Shown: one piece after another, positions 1 through 7,171 of the stretch | Layout: each line of letters opens with the position of its first letter | How positions within the stretch are numbered: the stretch's first letter is position 1 | Source: Chloroflexota bacterium | Lineage (GTDB): Bacteria; Chloroflexota; Anaerolineae; Aggregatilineales; Phototrophicaceae | Length of the DNA: 64,000 nt | Direction: 5' to 3' | NCBI GenBank assembly: GCA_026709625.1 | Contig: JAPOSR010000007.1 | Coordinates: 1-64,000 of the forward strand | Notes under the pieces: generated by a model | What the model saw: only the letters and a program-made list of their open reading frames with translations | Databases searched by the model: none | Told to the model about the DNA's origin: nothing | Program-made: the position numbers and the translations under genes

Positions 1-344
1 GGCAAGAGCAGCGCCTGGCTATCGCGCGGGCGCTGGCGCTTTCACCATCGCTGCTGCTGCTCGACGAGCCAACATCGGCGCTCGACCCGATCGCGACCAA
101 AAGCGTAGAAGCGGCATTGATGCGGCTGCGCAACGAGTCCAACTTGACCATGATTTGGGTATCGCATTCGATCGAACAGGCTCGCCGCGTGGGCAGCCGC
201 GTGCTGCTGCTGGAAGCGGGCCGCGTGCTGCGCGTCGATAGCGTCGACAAGATGCTCGACCCCCAAACAGGCGACAAACGCGCGTTGGCTTTTGCTGGCG
301 GCGACGAAGCGGGCATGCAAGCGCAGCCAAAGTCAAGTCAATAG
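1..344 (+). CDS. ABC transporter ATP-binding protein, C-terminal part (FetA-like), cut by window start
   Basis: Reading from base 3, the frame gives the end of an ABC ATPase. It shows the tail of the signature region (QRLAIARAL), a Walker B (LLLLDEP), a D-loop (SALD) and an H-switch (VSHS), then a short C-terminal extension. The N-terminal half with Walker A lies outside the window. This domain would hydrolyse ATP for a membrane transporter. The permease of the UPF0014/FetB family at 2247-3020 is the obvious candidate partner, because FetA and FetB normally pair as an iron exporter. Here, however, three unrelated genes lie between them. The last 12 bases overlap the 3' end of trmD, which is convergent. 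The family call is secure; the FetA assignment is inference from context. Confidence 0.8.
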   Translation, partial: QEQRLAIARALALSPSLLLLDEPTSALDPIATKSVEAALMRLRNESNLTMIWVSHSIEQARRVGSRVLLLEAGRVLRVDSVDKMLDPQTGDKRALAFAGGDEAGMQAQPKSSQ

Positions 345-1082
345 CGAAGGGGCGGCGCTGGGGCGCTGCAGCTGGCGCAGCCATTCGCGGTCGTCGTCGG
401 TCAACGCGGCGTTTTTCAGCAGTTCCGGGCGCCGTTGCCAGGTGCGCAGCAATGCCTGCCGCCGCCGCCAGCGCGCCACTTCAGCATGATGGCCGCTGGT
501 CAATATAGCTGGCACAGTCAAGCCTCGATAGACAGGCGGGCGTGTATAGTGCGCGCCTTCCAGCAAGCCATCGGCATGGCTGTCGCGGTCGGTCGCGCCT
601 TGTGCGCCCAGCACACCGGGGATCAAACGCACAACCGAGTCGATCAATACCAGCGCCGCCAGTTCGCCGCCCGTCAGCACATAATCGCCGATGCTGATTT
701 CGTCGGTAATGGCGAGTTGGCGCACCCGCTCGTCAACGCCTTCATAATGCCCGCAGACCAAGACGAGCCTCGGCAACTGCGCCAGTTGCGCCGCTACCTG
801 GTGAGTCAACAATTTGCCCTGTGGCGAGAGCAGGATGACTGGCGTTTCGGTCGCTGGGCGCAGCGCCTCGATAGCGCGCACCAGCACATCCGGCTTGATG
901 ATCATGCCGCCGCCGCCGCCATAAGGCGCATCGTCAACCTGGCGGTGTTTGTCCGCCGCATAATCGCGTATGTCGTGCGCGCGGAAGCTCAACAGCCCGC
1001 GGTCCTGCGCTTTCCACATCATGCTGGCATTCATGATAGAAGCGAACATGGCGGGAAAGAGGGAGAGCGCGTCGATCTTCAT
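333..1082 (-). CDS. trmD: tRNA (guanine37-N1)-methyltransferase TrmD
   Basis: TrmD transfers a methyl group from S-adenosylmethionine to N1 of G37, next to the anticodon of tRNAs reading CNN codons, and so prevents frameshifting. The 249-residue protein has the usual length. Visible family motifs are LLSPQGK near residue 85, [10 protein letters not shown] at 111-120, and the knot segment [15 protein letters not shown] at about 129-143. The C-terminal RNA-binding part follows, with [10 protein letters not shown] and a GHH..VARWR segment. It follows the acetyltransferase gene by 32 bases on the same strand, so the two are probably cotranscribed. No rimM, rplS or rpsP, common neighbours of trmD, is visible in the window. 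Its end overlaps the convergent ABC ATPase by 12 bases. Confidence 0.96.
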   Translation of the reverse strand: MKIDALSLFPAMFASIMNASMMWKAQDRGLLSFRAHDIRDYAADKHRQVDDAPYGGGGGMIIKPDVLVRAIEALRPATETPVILLSPQGKLLTHQVAAQLAQLPRLVLVCGHYEGVDERVRQLAITDEISIGDYVLTGGELAALVLIDSVVRLIPGVLGAQGATDRDSHADGLLEGAHYTRPPVYRGLTVPAILTSGHHAEVARWRRRQALLRTWQRRPELLKNAALTDDDREWLRQLQRPSAAPSLLT

Positions 1083-1114
1083 GCGAAGTCCTGTGGCGAG
1101 CCGCTGCGCCGCGC

Positions 1115-1546
1115 TTACATTTCGGCTCGTGTCTGCAAGAAAAAGGCTTTTTTCAGGTTGGGCAGCGTAAAGTCAAAACCGCAGGATTTGAAAAAATCTT
1201 CGGCGACGCTGATCGCCATAATTTCATAAATGCCGCGCTGCATCGCCAACTCAACGCAGGCAGCCACCAAAGCCTTGCCGATGCCCAAGCCGCGCGCCGA
1301 CGGAGCGACAGCCAGGCTGCGGATCTCGCAGAGCTTTTTGCTGTAGATTTCCAGCGCGGCGCAGCCCACGATCTGCCCGTCCAGCCGGGCGATGAACAAG
1401 GTCGAAAGCAAGTCCTCCAGCTCGTCAAAGGTGCGCGGCAACAGATCGCCACTGGCGACAAAGGGCTTTAGAAATATCGACAGGTCGATCAAGTCGGCGG
1501 ATGTCGCCTGCTCGATGGCAACTTTTGGCATTTGCTCGCGCGGCAT
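1115..1546 (-). CDS. GNAT-family N-acetyltransferase (N-acetylglutamate synthase-like)
   Basis: This 143-residue single-domain GNAT protein probably uses acetyl-CoA to acetylate an amino group. The pattern matches the stand-alone ArgA-like acetyltransferases: [16 protein letters not shown], then the acetyl-CoA loop [14 protein letters not shown] (Q/RxxGxG/A type), and a C-terminal FFKSCGFD. The start at 1546 was chosen because AAGGA lies six bases upstream and because the longer open frame to 1693 adds Cys-rich residues unlike the family. It is the first gene of a unit with trmD and is divergent from yjjX. If it is an NAGS, it would feed arginine synthesis, but no other arg gene is near, so the substrate is unproven. 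Confidence 0.82.
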   Translation of the reverse strand: MPREQMPKVAIEQATSADLIDLSIFLKPFVASGDLLPRTFDELEDLLSTLFIARLDGQIVGCAALEIYSKKLCEIRSLAVAPSARGLGIGKALVAACVELAMQRGIYEIMAISVAEDFFKSCGFDFTLPNLKKAFFLQTRAEM

Positions 1547-1655
1547 GCCCTGTCCTTTGGCTGTGCCTGTGGGGGAAGTGTAGCAGGTTGCGCCACATCT
1601 GCTAGACTCTGCGCCGAGCCGGCAAGGGCAATGTGCGCCAGAAAACGAATGGACT

Positions 1656-2210
1656 GTGCCAACAATCTGTGTTGCCTCGCAAAATCCCGTCAAACTGCGC
1701 GCCAGCCTGGCGGCATTTCAGCGCGTCTTCCCCGACCAGGCCTTCGCCGTGCGCGGCGTCGATGTGGAATCAGGCGTATCCGACCAGCCCATGTCCAGGC
1801 GCGAGACGCTGCAAGGGGCGTTCAACCGCGCCGCCAATGCGCGCGCCGCCCAACCGAACGCCGATTATTGGGTCGGCATCGAAGGCGGCATCGCAGAGAC
1901 GCCTTTCGGCATGAGCTGCTTCGCCTGGGTACAGGTGCTGGGGCAGGCTGGGCGCGTTGGCTGTGGGCAGACGGCTGTTTTCTTCTTGCCAGGCGAGGTG
2001 GCGCAGTTGGTGCGCGCCGGGCTCGAGCTGGGCGAGGCGGATGACAAAGTTTTCGGGCGCGTCAATTCAAAGCAGGGCAATGGCGCGATTGGGTTGCTGA
2101 CCGATGACGCCATCGACCGCGAAGCCTATTATGTGCAAGCGGTGATCATGGCGCTGGTGCCTTTCAAAAATCCGCAGCTGCGTTGGGACCAGGCGCGTTG
2201 GCTAAAGTAG
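1656..2210 (+). CDS. yjjX: Inosine/xanthosine triphosphatase, YjjX family
   Basis: This house-cleaning nucleotidase hydrolyses non-canonical purine triphosphates (ITP, XTP) so that they are not built into nucleic acid. The 184-residue protein opens with the family pattern ICVASQNPVK (SxNPVK at residues 8-13), carries GVDVESGVSDQP at about 34-45, and has the substrate-loop motif GIEGG at 74-78. It ends with GAIGLLTDD..DR..YY, all as in YjjX/Maf-like ITPases. The start codon is GTG, since the start codon and the following codons match the usual family N-terminus and no ATG fits. It is divergent from the GNAT gene, with a 109-base gap containing a TAGACT box at about 1601. It lies 36 bases upstream of fetB. 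Confidence 0.92.
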   Translation: MPTICVASQNPVKLRASLAAFQRVFPDQAFAVRGVDVESGVSDQPMSRRETLQGAFNRAANARAAQPNADYWVGIEGGIAETPFGMSCFAWVQVLGQAGRVGCGQTAVFFLPGEVAQLVRAGLELGEADDKVFGRVNSKQGNGAIGLLTDDAIDREAYYVQAVIMALVPFKNPQLRWDQARWLK

Positions 2211-2246
2211 CCGCATTGTGGCGCTGTTCGCCGGAAGGAGCGTATC

Positions 2247-3020
2247 ATGCCCGACCTATTCGCTGGCGTTGATGGCATCGAACGGGTTCTGCTGTCGGTC
2301 GCCTTCATCCTGGTGGCCGCGGCTGTCTCGCGCTGGCAAAGCTCCGACCTGGAAAAAGACTTGCTCATCGCCACAGTGCGCAGCTTTGTGCAGTTGATCG
2401 CCATCGGCTATGTGCTGGAGCTGGTTTTTGAGCTGGACAGCCCGCTGTTCACCGTGGTCATCTTGCTGGTGATGACGGTTACGGCTGGGCGCACGACCGC
2501 CCAACGCGCGCAGCACACGCCAAACGCGCAGTTAATCTCGCTGCTGGCCATCGGTGCCGGCTCGGCATTGACGATCGGGCTGCTGGTGGCGCTGGGCGTA
2601 TTCGACTTTGTGCCGCACGACATCATCCCCATCGGCGGCATGGTCATCGGCAATTCCATGACAACCGCCACGCTGGTCATCACGCGCTTGAGCAGCGACT
2701 TCCACGACCAGCGCGACATGATCGAAGGCAAGCTGGCGCTGGGCGCGACATCCCGCCAAGCTTCGTTGACGCAATTTCAGCGCGCTATCCGCAGCGCCTT
2801 GACGCCCATCATTGACACGACCAAGACAGTCGGCTTAATCAAGCTGCCGGGCGCGATGACGGGCATGATCCTGGCGGGGGCGAGCCCGCTGGAAGCCGTG
2901 CAGCTGCAGATCATCGTGATGTATATGCTGGTCGGCGCGGCGACATTCACCGGGCTGATCGCCGCTTGGCTGACTTATCGACAATTTTTCAGCCCCGCGC
3001 ATCAGTTGGTGGTGGGGTAG
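2247..3020 (+). CDS. fetB: UPF0014 / FetB family metal-export ABC permease
   Basis: This polytopic inner-membrane protein of 257 residues has about seven hydrophobic segments. The conserved family core is clear: VRSFVQLIAIGYVLE near residue 45, PIGGMVIGNSM at about 128-138, the coupling stretch EGKLALGATSRQA, and the late LPGAMTGMILAG. FetB forms with FetA an exporter that relieves iron or peroxide stress in Escherichia coli. The matching ATPase is probably the partial gene at the window start. A Fur-family regulator lies 7 kb away, but no link is visible. It converges on the PIN-like gene with a 19-base overlap of 3' ends. Confidence 0.9.
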   Translation: MPDLFAGVDGIERVLLSVAFILVAAAVSRWQSSDLEKDLLIATVRSFVQLIAIGYVLELVFELDSPLFTVVILLVMTVTAGRTTAQRAQHTPNAQLISLLAIGAGSALTIGLLVALGVFDFVPHDIIPIGGMVIGNSMTTATLVITRLSSDFHDQRDMIEGKLALGATSRQASLTQFQRAIRSALTPIIDTTKTVGLIKLPGAMTGMILAGASPLEAVQLQIIVMYMLVGAATFTGLIAAWLTYRQFFSPAHQLVVG

Positions 3021-3532
3021 CGATTGCAAACGAAATCTAATTGGACTCCAGCCATCTTTAGAATTAGCTCAAAAACGCTCCAACAATGGTCGGCAGCACA
3101 AGCAATTGGTGCGTCATCACCTGATTTGCTCTTAAATCGCAATGCTATAGCGACCCACTTCTTGTCGTCCTCATCGAATCTCTTGCAGCGGGGGTCGTCG
3201 GTCTTCCAAGAGCCTGCATTGTCGGGATAATCGAGAAACTGTCCAGTGGTCGACTTCGCCAATGCAACTTCCTTGATAAACTGCTCGTTGCCTCGGTTGT
3301 TGTAAAGATGGATGAGAAACCTTGACGCGAGATTGTCTATCCCCAAAGGTCGTGGCAGATTGTTTGCATATTCATTTAGCGCGGCATTGGCATTATCAAT
3401 AACAACGATAACATCACCCCTAAAGACATGCTCAAGGAAGTCAATGCACTCATTGCGGCAATTTCTGGTGGCCACATTATTGTATCCAGCTGCAGTAAGT
3501 GGCACATTGGTATCAACGATATTATGAGTCAT
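3002..3532 (-). CDS. PIN-like nuclease partner of the upstream DUF3696 ATPase
   Basis: A 176-residue protein that looks like a PIN-fold RNase. It starts with NIVDTNVPL, where the Asp at residue 6 or 7 sits at the end of the first strand, has an acidic residue in ALNEYAN near residue 60, and a central FDEDDKKWVAIAL where PIN domains carry their third acidic cluster. It ends with AADHCW. The start lies 11 bases inside the end of the ATPase gene, so the two are translationally coupled. Base composition is lower in GC than the flanks. I infer an effector nuclease controlled by the ATPase, possibly a phage-defence pair. No antitoxin-like gene accompanies it. The PIN call is by motif only. Confidence 0.65.
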   Translation of the reverse strand: MTHNIVDTNVPLTAAGYNNVATRNCRNECIDFLEHVFRGDVIVVIDNANAALNEYANNLPRPLGIDNLASRFLIHLYNNRGNEQFIKEVALAKSTTGQFLDYPDNAGSWKTDDPRCKRFDEDDKKWVAIALRFKSKSGDDAPIACAADHCWSVFELILKMAGVQLDFVCNRYPTTN

Positions 3533-4877
3533 CGGCGAGCGCTACTTTGCGTTCAAACCCGAGTTTGACAATTCTCAGTATTTCACCCGTCATATCTCCA
3601 AAGAAATCTTCCGGCCAATTACGGATATCGCCAAACAGGTCGATTTCCAGCGGTGTCAGCACCGATTCTCCGACGCACATCTCACAGAAGTAAAGCGCGG
3701 TATCACAGGGATTCAATTTTTCTTCAGCGATACGCCGTTGCAATCGGCGCAGAAAGTGCTCGCTGTGGCTTTCGACGATGATTTGTACATCTCGCTTCTG
3801 TATGACATCAATAAAGACATCCGCCAAGCCCGCCTGTACGGAAGGGTGGAGATGCAATTCCGGTTGTTCTAGGATGATGGTGGAACCTACTGGCACATAG
3901 TAGCAAAGCACCAGCACCGGCAGTACCTGCGAGACGCCGATGCCCACATCCGACAACAGAGTCTCCGAACTCTTTTCATGTCGCTTCAGCCATACGGCAT
4001 ATTGGTTGCTGCCTTCAAACAGGGGGCGGGTCTCGAATGAGGCAGAGAGGTCAAGGTCTACTAACCACTTGGCAACTCGCGCATCCAACTTACTGTACTT
4101 GCCTCTTGCTCCCCGATAGATGCTTTGACTCTTGCCTGACAATAGTGCATGGACAGCTTGTTCGCCCTTGAGGCCCAGATTGCTAGGTCGTTCGCCACCC
4201 CATACATAAGTGCGCTGAGGGTATTCGCGCAACGGACCCAAATAATGCAATTTACGAAACTGGCGCTCAAATTCATGTTCTAGCGAGCGCAGATAGCCTG
4301 TATTTTGATAGTAGAGCAAAGCCTCGTCAGAAAATCCGTAGCATTTCTCCGCAGTCATCAATACTCGCGGACGATGGCTAGGCCGCCGTGCCTCCTTGCC
4401 AACAACACGAGCACGAATGATGTATCGATTGTTGTCCTTTCTGTCCAACTTCACTGAAAACGCCTCGGCTTGACGATACGAAAGAGATTTCACATATAGT
4501 CGTTGCTGTTCGGCACGAATTGTGGTTGCAAATGCCAAGTTCGTGATGCCTAGTGTTCGTTCCTCGCCCGGAATCGGTACACGCATTTTGGATGACGGAT
4601 CAAGTTTCCAAGAAACACCCAGCGACATCTCCTTTTCGTCGCCGAAAGTAATCTCTTGCGGTGTGCCCAAGTTGACATAGCCCGGCTGCATGCTGCCGGT
4701 CTTCAATACCAAACCGCGATCATTCGACTCCGCCGTCTGCTTCAACAACAGCAGCATCTGCAGCAAACTGCTCTTGCCCGAGCTGTTCGCGCCGAAGAAT
4801 GCCGTCAGCGGCGCCATTCGCACTGGCCCCGTCTCCCGCCACGACTTGAAATTGGTCATGCTGATCTCGGTGAACAT
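3522..4877 (-). CDS. AAA/SMC-like ATPase with C-terminal DUF3696
   Basis: This 451-residue P-loop ATPase belongs to the ABC/SMC-like AAA class found in defence and overcoming-lysogeny proteins. It opens with ISMTNFKSW (typical 'xxNFKS' start), then Walker A GANSSGKSS at 29-37. A long insert follows, then the ABC-like block with LLSDVGIGVSQVLPV, the Walker B region IILEQPELHLHP, and the switch ESHSEHFLRRLQRR. The C-terminal LTPLEIDLFGDIRNWPEDFFGD fits DUF3696. It overlaps the downstream PIN-like gene by 11 bases, forming a two-gene operon with a good promoter at 4910-4939. This pairing of an ATPase with a small nuclease resembles the layout, not the sequence, of PARIS or Septu systems. A defence role is inference. 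Confidence 0.85.
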   Translation of the reverse strand: MFTEISMTNFKSWRETGPVRMAPLTAFFGANSSGKSSLLQMLLLLKQTAESNDRGLVLKTGSMQPGYVNLGTPQEITFGDEKEMSLGVSWKLDPSSKMRVPIPGEERTLGITNLAFATTIRAEQQRLYVKSLSYRQAEAFSVKLDRKDNNRYIIRARVVGKEARRPSHRPRVLMTAEKCYGFSDEALLYYQNTGYLRSLEHEFERQFRKLHYLGPLREYPQRTYVWGGERPSNLGLKGEQAVHALLSGKSQSIYRGARGKYSKLDARVAKWLVDLDLSASFETRPLFEGSNQYAVWLKRHEKSSETLLSDVGIGVSQVLPVLVLCYYVPVGSTIILEQPELHLHPSVQAGLADVFIDVIQKRDVQIIVESHSEHFLRRLQRRIAEEKLNPCDTALYFCEMCVGESVLTPLEIDLFGDIRNWPEDFFGDMTGEILRIVKLGFERKVALADDS

Positions 4878-4909
4878 GTTCGCGCGCCTTTCGTAAAGCC
4901 ACTGCGTTC

Positions 4910-4939
4910 ATTATACCGACCAGCCGCCTGTGCTGTAAA
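4910..4939 (-). promoter_or_regulatory. Promoter of the ATPase/PIN cassette
   Basis: On the minus strand a perfect TATAAT (4910-4915) is preceded by an 18-base spacer and TTTACA (4934-4939), five of six matches to the -35 consensus. It lies 33 bases upstream of the ATPase start, inside the 91-base divergent gap shared with the glycosylase gene. Confidence 0.6.
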
Positions 4940-4955
4940 CGCCGCCAGCCCATGC

Positions 4956-4961
4956 TACACT
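4956..4961 (+). promoter_or_regulatory. -10 box close to the start codon (possible leaderless mRNA)
   Basis: TACACT ends seven bases before the ATG of the YcaQ-type gene, so transcription would begin at or next to the start codon. No Shine-Dalgarno sequence is seen. Three other genes in the window show the same arrangement. Confidence 0.4.
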
Positions 4962-4968
4962 CCTGTCC

Positions 4969-6177
4969 ATGACTGCGCCTATTCCTGTCACGCGCGACCA
5001 TGTCAAAGTGCTGTCCGTAGTCAAGCAGGGCTTGCACCAGCCCGACAGCGACCTGCGGCGCATCATCGAGCGCATCGGCTTGCTGCAGATGGACAGTGTC
5101 AGCGTCGTCGCGCGCAGCCACTACCTGGTCATGTTGGCGCGGGCGGGCCTCTATGACCGTTCGGCCCTCGACGAGCTGCTGACAAGCGGCTTCCTCTTCG
5201 AGACCTGGGCGCATGCCATGTGCCAGCTGCCCAGCGCGCATTATCCCTGGTATCACGCATACATCCAGCAGAAGCGGCTCAAGGAGAGCCAGTGGCAACT
5301 CAAACGCTTTGATATCGATATGCAGCCCATCATCGAGTCGGTGCTGGCGGCGATACGCGAACGCGGACCCATGTCGTCGAAGGAGTTCAAAAGCGAGCGG
5401 CGTGGCGAGGGCGGCTGGTGGAATTGGAAACCGACCAAGGTAGCGCTGGAATACCTCTTCGACCGCGGTGAGCTGATGGTCAGCCATCGGGTCAACTTTC
5501 AGCGCTGCTACGACCTGTCAGAGCGGGTCCTCGCCCGCCATCAATTTCAGCTCGACAAGACGATTGAAGATTTCCGCCGCTGGACGATTGAGCGGAGCCT
5601 GCGGCACATCGGCATCGGCACAAGCAGCCATATCGCCGATTATTACCGCCAGCCCAAGCGAGACGCCGCCAGCATCCTGAACGACATGCGCGATAGGGGC
5701 GTGGCGCTGCCGGTGCAGGTCGCCGGCTGGAGCGCGCCCGCCTATATTCATCGCGACGACCTGCCGCTGCTGCAGCGCGTGCAAGCCGGCGAATTCCAGC
5801 CAAGCCGCACCCGCTTCCTGTCGCCCTTTGACAATTTGTTTTGGGACCGCGATCGCGATGACATGCTTTGGGATTTCTTCTATCGCATCGAAATCTACAC
5901 GCCCAAAGCCAAGCGCGTGCACGGTTATTATGTCATGCCGATCCTGCACGGCAGCGAGCTGGTCGGGCGCATCGACCCCAAAGTCGACCGCAAAGCCAAG
6001 CGTCTCATCTGTCACAACCTGCACCTCGAACGCGGCGTAAAGCTGAACGCGGCGCTGGTCCGCGGACTGATTGGCGCATTTGAGGAGTTCATGGCTTTTC
6101 ACGGCTGCGAAGATTTTGAGCTGGGCCACTGCAATCGCGCCCCCTTGGAGCGCCGCCTGCACAAACATTTTAGCTGA
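4969..6177 (+). CDS. YcaQ-type winged-helix DNA glycosylase (HTH_42 family)
   Basis: The 402-residue protein belongs to the HTH_42/YcaQ-like family, whose studied members remove bulky alkylated bases and unhook interstrand crosslinks. The conserved start VKVLSVVKQGLHQ is followed by IGLLQMDSVSVVARSHYL. The Q40-M-D42 triad corresponds to the QxD catalytic motif described for the YcaQ-like branch (the AlkZ branch has QxQ). Winged-helix repeats and a late LSPFDNLFWDRDR and HGSELVGRIDPK also match. The gene stands alone, divergent from the ATPase/PIN cassette. The family assignment is firm; the lesion it acts on is not visible from sequence. Confidence 0.88.
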   Translation: MTAPIPVTRDHVKVLSVVKQGLHQPDSDLRRIIERIGLLQMDSVSVVARSHYLVMLARAGLYDRSALDELLTSGFLFETWAHAMCQLPSAHYPWYHAYIQQKRLKESQWQLKRFDIDMQPIIESVLAAIRERGPMSSKEFKSERRGEGGWWNWKPTKVALEYLFDRGELMVSHRVNFQRCYDLSERVLARHQFQLDKTIEDFRRWTIERSLRHIGIGTSSHIADYYRQPKRDAASILNDMRDRGVALPVQVAGWSAPAYIHRDDLPLLQRVQAGEFQPSRTRFLSPFDNLFWDRDRDDMLWDFFYRIEIYTPKAKRVHGYYVMPILHGSELVGRIDPKVDRKAKRLICHNLHLERGVKLNAALVRGLIGAFEEFMAFHGCEDFELGHCNRAPLERRLHKHFS

Positions 6178-6220
6178 GCAAGGCTGTCCGCCACGCGATC
6201 CAATTCATCCCGCGCCAGCC

Positions 6221-6229
6221 TGTTATACT
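6221..6229 (+). promoter_or_regulatory. Extended -10 promoter upstream of the unknown 302-residue protein
   Basis: TG, one base, then TATACT forms an extended -10 element 33 bases before the chosen ATG at 6263. No convincing -35 is visible. Confidence 0.4.
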
Positions 6230-6262
6230 GGAGGCAAGCGCAGGCACAGGATCAAGAACTCC

Positions 6263-7171
6263 ATGCAAGCCACAATCACCGATATTTTGGATGACGCGGG
6301 CGCATACGCCGACCAGATCGTCAATATAGACGGTATTCTGCTCATCACCGGGTATGATCGTGGCGCATCAGAATTCCACGAAGTGTGGCTGGCGCAGCAA
6401 GATGCGGGGCAAAAGCAGGCACTGCGCGCCCAACCCATCAGCAGCGCCTCCACACTTTGGCATGGCTTGTCGCGCTTGAATCCGCGGCATTTGCCCGGTT
6501 ATCAAAGCTATCGCATTCACGAAGCGGCACAGACGCGCGTCCGGGTGAGCTTGATAAATGGCTCGCCGCGCATCGACATCTTGACCGCAATCATTCATCG
6601 GCATGCATTCACGCTGTATGTCGGCGTGGATGGCATGCGGCTGGATCAATGTTTGCCCGCGAGCACAGAAATCAGCTCGCTGCCGGCGATACAAGCCGAT
6701 ATCGCGCATTACCTGGGGCGGCGTTTGCATGTCTATGGCACCCTGGTCATCCGCTCGGCGCCGCCGACCCAATACCTCCTGCCCGGCAAGCTCCCTTTTG
6801 CCAAAGCCGCGCTGCGCCAGTCCGACCCGATCATCGAAGGCATGTCAGAAGACAGCTGGCTGGACGATATTGAGTATCCGCAAAGCGACAGCCAGGCGCC
6901 CGCGGCCGATACCCTGCCCGAGTCGATCTATATCGATCCGGCGTATGCGCTGGAACAGCAGCTTGCGCACTTGCCAGGCATCACGCAGACAGTGGTGAGG
7001 CCGGCTATCGTGGCTGGCGCTTTGGGCGCGCGCGACCACAAACTGCACTTCGCCACGCTCAGCGAAATCGAACAGGTCTACTTGCAGAATCTGACTTACA
7101 GGCAGACTGGCAAGGCATTGGAATCGGTGCTGAAGCTCAAGAATTTCGTCCCAATCGCAGAGGAACGCTAA
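6263..7171 (+). CDS. Hypothetical protein, 302 residues
   Basis: I do not recognise this protein. The ATG at 6263 was chosen because AGGA lies 11 bases upstream and an extended -10 box lies just before it. The frame stays open upstream to 6071, but there it overlaps the 3' end of the glycosylase gene. The sequence has no signal peptide or membrane segment. It shows alternating short hydrophobic strands (for example NIDGILLITGYD, RLHVYGTLVIRS near residue 150), which could suggest two OB-fold-like or cystatin-like beta domains. That is a weak guess. Its end overlaps the convergent vWA gene by 35 bases, which is long for chance in this genome. High-GC codon use matches the neighbours, so it is probably a resident gene. 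Confidence 0.7.
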   Translation: MQATITDILDDAGAYADQIVNIDGILLITGYDRGASEFHEVWLAQQDAGQKQALRAQPISSASTLWHGLSRLNPRHLPGYQSYRIHEAAQTRVRVSLINGSPRIDILTAIIHRHAFTLYVGVDGMRLDQCLPASTEISSLPAIQADIAHYLGRRLHVYGTLVIRSAPPTQYLLPGKLPFAKAALRQSDPIIEGMSEDSWLDDIEYPQSDSQAPAADTLPESIYIDPAYALEQQLAHLPGITQTVVRPAIVAGALGARDHKLHFATLSEIEQVYLQNLTYRQTGKALESVLKLKNFVPIAEER

